Positions 28,745 to 28,897 of a DNA stretch of 28,897 nt are shown here, in pieces. The DNA comes from JAFGGT01 sp036733165 (GTDB taxonomy: Archaea; Methanobacteriota_B; Thermococci; Methanofastidiosales; NM3). How positions within the stretch are numbered: position 1 is the stretch's first letter; every line of letters begins with the position of its first letter. Location: contig DAINBB010000022.1 in assembly GCA_036733165.1 (NCBI GenBank), positions 1 through 28,897 of the forward strand, read 5' to 3'. Below the pieces are notes generated by a model, which saw nothing but the letters and a program-made list of their open reading frames with translations, searched no databases and was not told the DNA's origin. The position numbers and the translations under genes are program-made.

Positions 28745-28897
28745 ACATGAAGGTCGCCATGATCCTGACGATCCTCGGCGGCAGCTGGTGGGTGCTGATC
28801 CAGCTCTGGAAGTTCATCAGCCCGGGGCTGTACATCTCCGAGCGCCGGTTTGTGTACATCCTCGTGCCGATGAGTTTCTCGCTCACGGTCATCGGCG
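28745..28897 (+). CDS. TatC-like fragment fused in frame, possible assembly chimera
   Basis: The frame continues without stop to the window edge but now reads VAMILTILGG, IQLWKFISPGLYISERRF and VPMSFSLTVIG. The segment QLWKFISPGLYISERR is the conserved pattern of the twin-arginine translocase channel TatC, and the two hydrophobic stretches fit its transmembrane helices. Codon choice changes too: all seven isoleucines are ATC, whereas ATA is frequent in the helicase, and the arginines are CGC and CGG. Nothing known links Hef with TatC. A join of two genomes at a contig end is the simplest reading; a real insertion or fusion cannot be excluded from this piece. Confidence 0.7.

Noticed and set aside
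1..28897. CRISPR arrays, IS elements, rRNA
   Set aside because: No regularly spaced repeats, transposase motifs or rRNA segments were seen on either strand.

Overview
The window is archaeal. It carries a TFB transcription factor, translation factor aIF1A, a polyprenyl diphosphate synthase and a UbiA prenyltransferase of the ether-lipid type, a Hef-family helicase, an archaeal YchF-like GTPase, split four-subunit 2-oxoacid:ferredoxin oxidoreductases, and a tRNA-Thr with the U73 discriminator usual in archaea. Gene starts fall into two classes. Many first genes have a TATA box centred about 26 nt before the start codon, which implies leaderless mRNA. Operon-internal genes use GGTGAT/GGAGG Shine-Dalgarno motifs. 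My best guess at lineage is an uncultured Thermoplasmatota-like heterotroph; this is inference from the overall look, not a phylogeny.

Layout. 1-555: 5' part of a CaiB/BaiF CoA-transferase (minus), cut by the window edge. 660-2026: tRNA-Ala, TFB, tRNA-Gly. 2006-3764: a 1.74-kb AT-rich island bounded by perfect 23-bp copies of the tRNA-Gly 3' end, with two overlapping genes and no visible integrase. 3969-5127: a sensor-less histidine kinase and a single-domain receiver. 5302-8072: tRNA-Pro, a DipZ-like thioredoxin-fold protein without its cysteines, a winged-helix regulator and a V4R-domain protein. 8174-11318: lipid prenyl genes and a class V aminotransferase. 11475-11889: aIF1A (apparent AUA start) and tRNA-Thr. 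11995-15840: PaaK-type ligase with ACT protein, peroxiredoxin, SppA-type protease, FKBP. 15953-22837: Nip7-like and YkgJ-like genes, then an eight-gene operon transcribed vorC-vorD-vorA-vorB-porC-porD-porA-porB. 23076-25558: ECF-type S component, divergent winged-helix regulator, GTPase. 25742-28897: gcvT, gcvH and a Hef-type helicase whose reading frame changes near 28745 into TatC-like sequence of different codon use and stops at the window edge.

Metabolically the set fits fermentation of amino acids and other organic acids. 2-oxoacids are oxidised to acyl-CoA with reduced ferredoxin (Por, Vor), aryl acids are activated by PaaK, CoA is exchanged by the CaiB-type enzyme, and glycine is handled by GcvT/H. 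No CRISPR array, rRNA or IS element was seen. No stretch longer than 300 bases lacks a gene or a described feature.

The points most worth checking are the integrase-less tRNA-Gly element with its zinc-ribbon/AbiTii-like gene pair, the AUA start of aIF1A, the cysteine-free thioredoxin-fold protein, the two-gamma vor-por operon, and the Hef/TatC junction, which may be an assembly artefact.
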